From positions 1 to 29,076 of the IMG/VR virus record IMGVR_UViG_3300030012_001875: a DNA stretch of 29,076 bases, one strand, 5' to 3'. Positions 26,703 through 29,076 of this stretch are shown here, in pieces (position 1 is the first letter of the stretch; every line of letters starts with the position of its first letter). The notes beneath the pieces were generated by a model, which saw nothing but the letters and a program-made list of their open reading frames with translations, had not been told where the DNA came from and made no database searches. The position numbers and the translations under genes are program-made. This DNA comes from a virus.

Positions 26703-29009
26703 TTAATCAAAAATATCACCTATCATATCTACTATGTTTGAGTATGAACTATAGTGTTTACCAATCGCTGAAGCATTATCAATAGCTTGTTGGATTAAAG
26801 CATTCTTTCTATTTAATTCATTTTCTTCGTGTCTCCACTGTCTATCAGCATTATCTCTTTGTTCTTGCCAAATAAAACTTAAACTAGCTGTATTTAAATT
26901 ATAAGCATTCATAGCATTCTGCATATTAATTTGATTTTGCACAGCTGTATTAGCTAAATTAGCTTTTCTTCGCCATTCAAAGTTTGACTGAGTAATAGCT
27001 TGTTGGTTAGCAATATTAAATCTATCTCTTTCAAAAGCTACTTGAGAATTATATTTATTTATATCATTTACTATTATAGCATTAGATTTAGCAACTTCCA
27101 TTTCATTAGCGACTCTTCTAGCTTCAGCAGAGTTTTGAGCAGCTGCATTAAATTGTTTAGCACTATTTATTTGAGCAGCATTAAATTTATCTATATTAGA
27201 AGCTAAGTTAGAATTAAATTGTTCTACTTGCATTTCTGAAGCTGCATTAAATTGCTCAGCTGCATTTAAAGCTCCTTGATTAGATAACATTCTTTGTTGT
27301 TCTTGTTGAGCTTCTAGCATAAATGATTGTTGTGTATTACTTAAGTTAGCCATATCCATAGCTAAAAAGTTTTTAGCATTTGATATTTGAGCTTGTTGAA
27401 ATAAATTAGCTTCAGCTATATTTGCTTGTGACATAAGAACAGCATTTTGTACCACAGCTTGTTGTCTATTACTTGCTTCAGTTAAACTTACAGTTTGTAA
27501 AAATTTACTATTAGCTAATTCAGTTTGTTGGTCAGCACTAAACTGAGCCATGTCCATTTGAAAAACAACATTAGCTCTTTGTAATGCAGCTTGTTGTTCT
27601 CTTTGAGCATCTGCTTCAAAAGCTTGAGCTTCAATGCTTTTTTGTTGTGATACAGATTGTTGAATAGCTTGAGCATTTGCTTGTGCTAAAGGTATTGAGG
27701 ATTGAATAATAGTATTAATTAAAGTATCTCGACCAACTGTTGAAGCTGACATACCTCTTTCTGCTAACATTTTTTCAACACTAGCTACAGCAGGTTTAGC
27801 CCATACTGGTATCTCACCTGATTCTAAACCATCTAATAAAGTATTAAGTTGATTAGAGACTAAAGCTTCTTCAGGTAAACCTTCAATAATACCTCTTTGT
27901 GCTTCTGTAAAATCTGTAAGTCTATCTTCAAGAGCTTCTGGTTCATTACCAAGCTCTGTAATATCTTCTTCAGATAAACCAGCATTTCTTAATTGTTTCT
28001 TAGCTCTAGTAAGTCTTGATAAAGTTAATCCAGCATTTTTAGCTGCTTCAGCTTTAGCTTCAGGACTTAAAACTCCAACAACTCTTTTAGCTAAAGCACC
28101 CTCTTCTATTTCTACTTTAGCTGCTTTAATTTCTCCTACTCTTGCAATATTAATTTGTTGAGCAATAGCTTTTGGACTTAGTTCTCCAGTTGCAACTTTA
28201 ATAGCAACATCTTCTGGAAGAGTAGTTACATCTAATATTTTTTTAACTTGAACTTCAACAGGGTCTCCAGCTTTTTGAATGTTTTCTATTTCTTGTATTT
28301 GTTCTTGACTTGGTTGTGGTAGAGTAGCTATTTCTGACATTGGAATACCAAAGTCTTGCTCAATTTTGTAAGCAGGAATATCTTCACCGATAGGAACTTC
28401 TTCAACCGCAGGAATTTGTGGAGCTTGAAAGTCTCCACTTAATATATCTTCAGCTAACTTTCTACCTTCTGAAGGAGAAGGAGTAGGAGCTGGAGTAGGC
28501 TCAGGTGCAGGTGTTGGTTCCGGTGCAGGTGTAGGTTCCGGTGTTGGTTCTTGTCCACCCGGGTCAGTCGGGTCAGGCTCAGGCTCACCATCTCTAGGTG
28601 GCTGGTCTCTGTCATAATCGCCAAAGGCTCCGAAGTCTCCAAATCTTGAAGTGCCTGATAAGTCTGGTTGAGCTATAGGAGCAGGACTAGCAATAGGAGC
28701 TGCTTTATCTGTCGGTACTTCAACTGGCTGACTAGGTGCAGGTGTAGGGCTAGGTTCCATACCAACATCAGGTCTACCTGTTTTAGCTCCTTTCGGCACT
28801 GCACCAAAAGTAGGTTCTGGTTGAGCTGGTTGATTAAGCTCATCTATTTGTGCTTGGCCTTCTCTTGCTAGATTTCTAAATCTACTAAGTTGTCCAGACC
28901 TAACAGGACTACCACCTGTAAACTTTTGTTCTCTTTCGACTTTACCACCTTTTCTGTAATCTTGTCGTACAGATACTGTTCTTGCTCTTTTGTTTTTATT
29001 TTTTGCCAT
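26703..29009 (-). CDS. proline-rich, Ala/Gln coiled-coil virion protein (768 aa)
   Basis: A basic N-terminus (MAKNKNKRARTVSVRQDYRK, then GGKVEREQKFTGG) is followed by a disordered Pro/Glu/Thr/Ala stretch (about 145-180, repeats of PEPTPA) and a helical middle. A segment (WAKPAVASVEKMLAERGMSA, STVGRDTLINTIIQSSIPLA) recalls the 'GLS-x-S' region of internal core proteins in other podoviruses. The last 320 residues are almost all Ala, Gln, Asn and Ser in long helices (QFNAASEMQVEQF, QFNAAQINSAKQFNAAAQN). It is the first complete gene of the minus arm in this window. I infer an internal core or ejection component, or a tail-associated fibrous protein. Confidence 0.5.
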   Translation of the reverse strand: MAKNKNKRARTVSVRQDYRKGGKVEREQKFTGGSPVRSGQLSRFRNLAREGQAQIDELNQPAQPEPTFGAVPKGAKTGRPDVGMEPSPTPAPSQPVEVPTDKAAPIASPAPIAQPDLSGTSRFGDFGAFGDYDRDQPPRDGEPEPDPTDPGGQEPTPEPTPAPEPTPAPEPTPAPTPSPSEGRKLAEDILSGDFQAPQIPAVEEVPIGEDIPAYKIEQDFGIPMSEIATLPQPSQEQIQEIENIQKAGDPVEVQVKKILDVTTLPEDVAIKVATGELSPKAIAQQINIARVGEIKAAKVEIEEGALAKRVVGVLSPEAKAEAAKNAGLTLSRLTRAKKQLRNAGLSEEDITELGNEPEALEDRLTDFTEAQRGIIEGLPEEALVSNQLNTLLDGLESGEIPVWAKPAVASVEKMLAERGMSASTVGRDTLINTIIQSSIPLAQANAQAIQQSVSQQKSIEAQAFEADAQREQQAALQRANVVFQMDMAQFSADQQTELANSKFLQTVSLTEASNRQQAVVQNAVLMSQANIAEANLFQQAQISNAKNFLAMDMANLSNTQQSFMLEAQQEQQRMLSNQGALNAAEQFNAASEMQVEQFNSNLASNIDKFNAAQINSAKQFNAAAQNSAEARRVANEMEVAKSNAIIVNDINKYNSQVAFERDRFNIANQQAITQSNFEWRRKANLANTAVQNQINMQNAMNAYNLNTASLSFIWQEQRDNADRQWRHEENELNRKNALIQQAIDNASAIGKHYSSYSNIVDMIGDIFD
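28483..28550. repeat. short tandem repeat encoding the PEPTPA stretch
   Basis: The unit GGTGCAGGTGTTGGTTCC at 28504-28521 recurs as GGTGCAGGTGTAGGTTCC at 28522-28539 and partially at 28540-28550, with a diverged copy before it. In frame it encodes repeated Pro-Glu-Pro-Thr-Pro-Ala on the minus strand. It is likely to expand or contract by slippage or recombination. Confidence 0.75.
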
Positions 29010-29020
29010 TGTTCTTTTTC

Positions 29021-29076
29021 CTACTTTTTAGAGTTGTTAAAATCTTTGAAGGTATAGTAGCTATAGAGACGACTAA
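29021..29076 (-). CDS. possible 3' end of an upstream late gene (partial)
   Basis: On the minus strand a frame open from the window edge encodes SRLYSYYTFKDFNNSKK and stops at TAG (29021-29023). Its stop overlaps the AGGA ribosome site (29019-29022) of the 768-residue gene, the tight spacing usual in this operon. The rest of the gene is outside the window, so identity is unknown; a tail or structural gene would be expected here. Confidence 0.35.
   Translation of the reverse strand, partial: SRLYSYYTFKDFNNSKK

Noticed and set aside
1-29076. Prophage or integrative element
   Set aside because: No integrase, excisionase, repressor or attachment-site repeats are seen; the gene content is that of a lytic podovirus.

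Overview
The window looks like most of the genome of a lytic, T7-like (podovirus-type) phage with AT-rich DNA, very tight gene packing and many overlapping starts. The style suggests a phage of a marine Gram-negative bacterium. That rests on a T7-type replication set (gp2.5-like SSB, gp4-like primase-helicase, gp5-like DNA polymerase), a class I ribonucleotide reductase pair, a DUF3310-like protein and large ejection-type virion proteins. Signal peptides, a lipobox, and curli-type and TonB-like proteins point to an outer-membrane host. Host and phage group are inferred. No RNA polymerase, integrase, terminase, portal or capsid gene lies in the window; the structural genes upstream of 29009 are cut off.

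Plus-strand arm (1-12683): small early genes are interrupted by a 450-base gene-free stretch (339-789) holding several strong predicted RNA hairpins and a closed three-way junction. A TonB-like membrane protein follows (1856-2572). A consensus sigma70 promoter (2775-2802) drives the SSB gene and a small acidic gene, and a UUCG-loop terminator (3549-3578) follows. Then come primase-helicase, DNA polymerase, a PD-(D/E)XK nuclease, a Cas4/RecB-like nuclease, a DUF3310-like protein, NrdA, four small genes, NrdB and one more small gene. This is a replication and nucleotide-supply module.

Minus-strand arm (29076 down to 12808) converges on the first. In transcription order it has a proline- and alanine/glutamine-rich virion protein, a lysine-rich membrane-active protein, an acidic protein, two large ejection-type proteins (the 1522-residue one ends in a peptidoglycan-hydrolase-like domain), a small gene and two membrane proteins that could be lysis factors.

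Directly downstream, in the same direction, is the most remarkable part of the window (17868-12808): CsgF-like, CsgG-like lipoprotein pore, curlin-repeat protein, FecR-domain protein, a small membrane protein, and a CHASE2-class III adenylyl cyclase with all visible catalytic residues. This looks like a phage-borne system that secretes an amyloid-like surface fibre and couples an envelope sensor to cAMP synthesis. Protein families are called from motifs; the joint function is inference.
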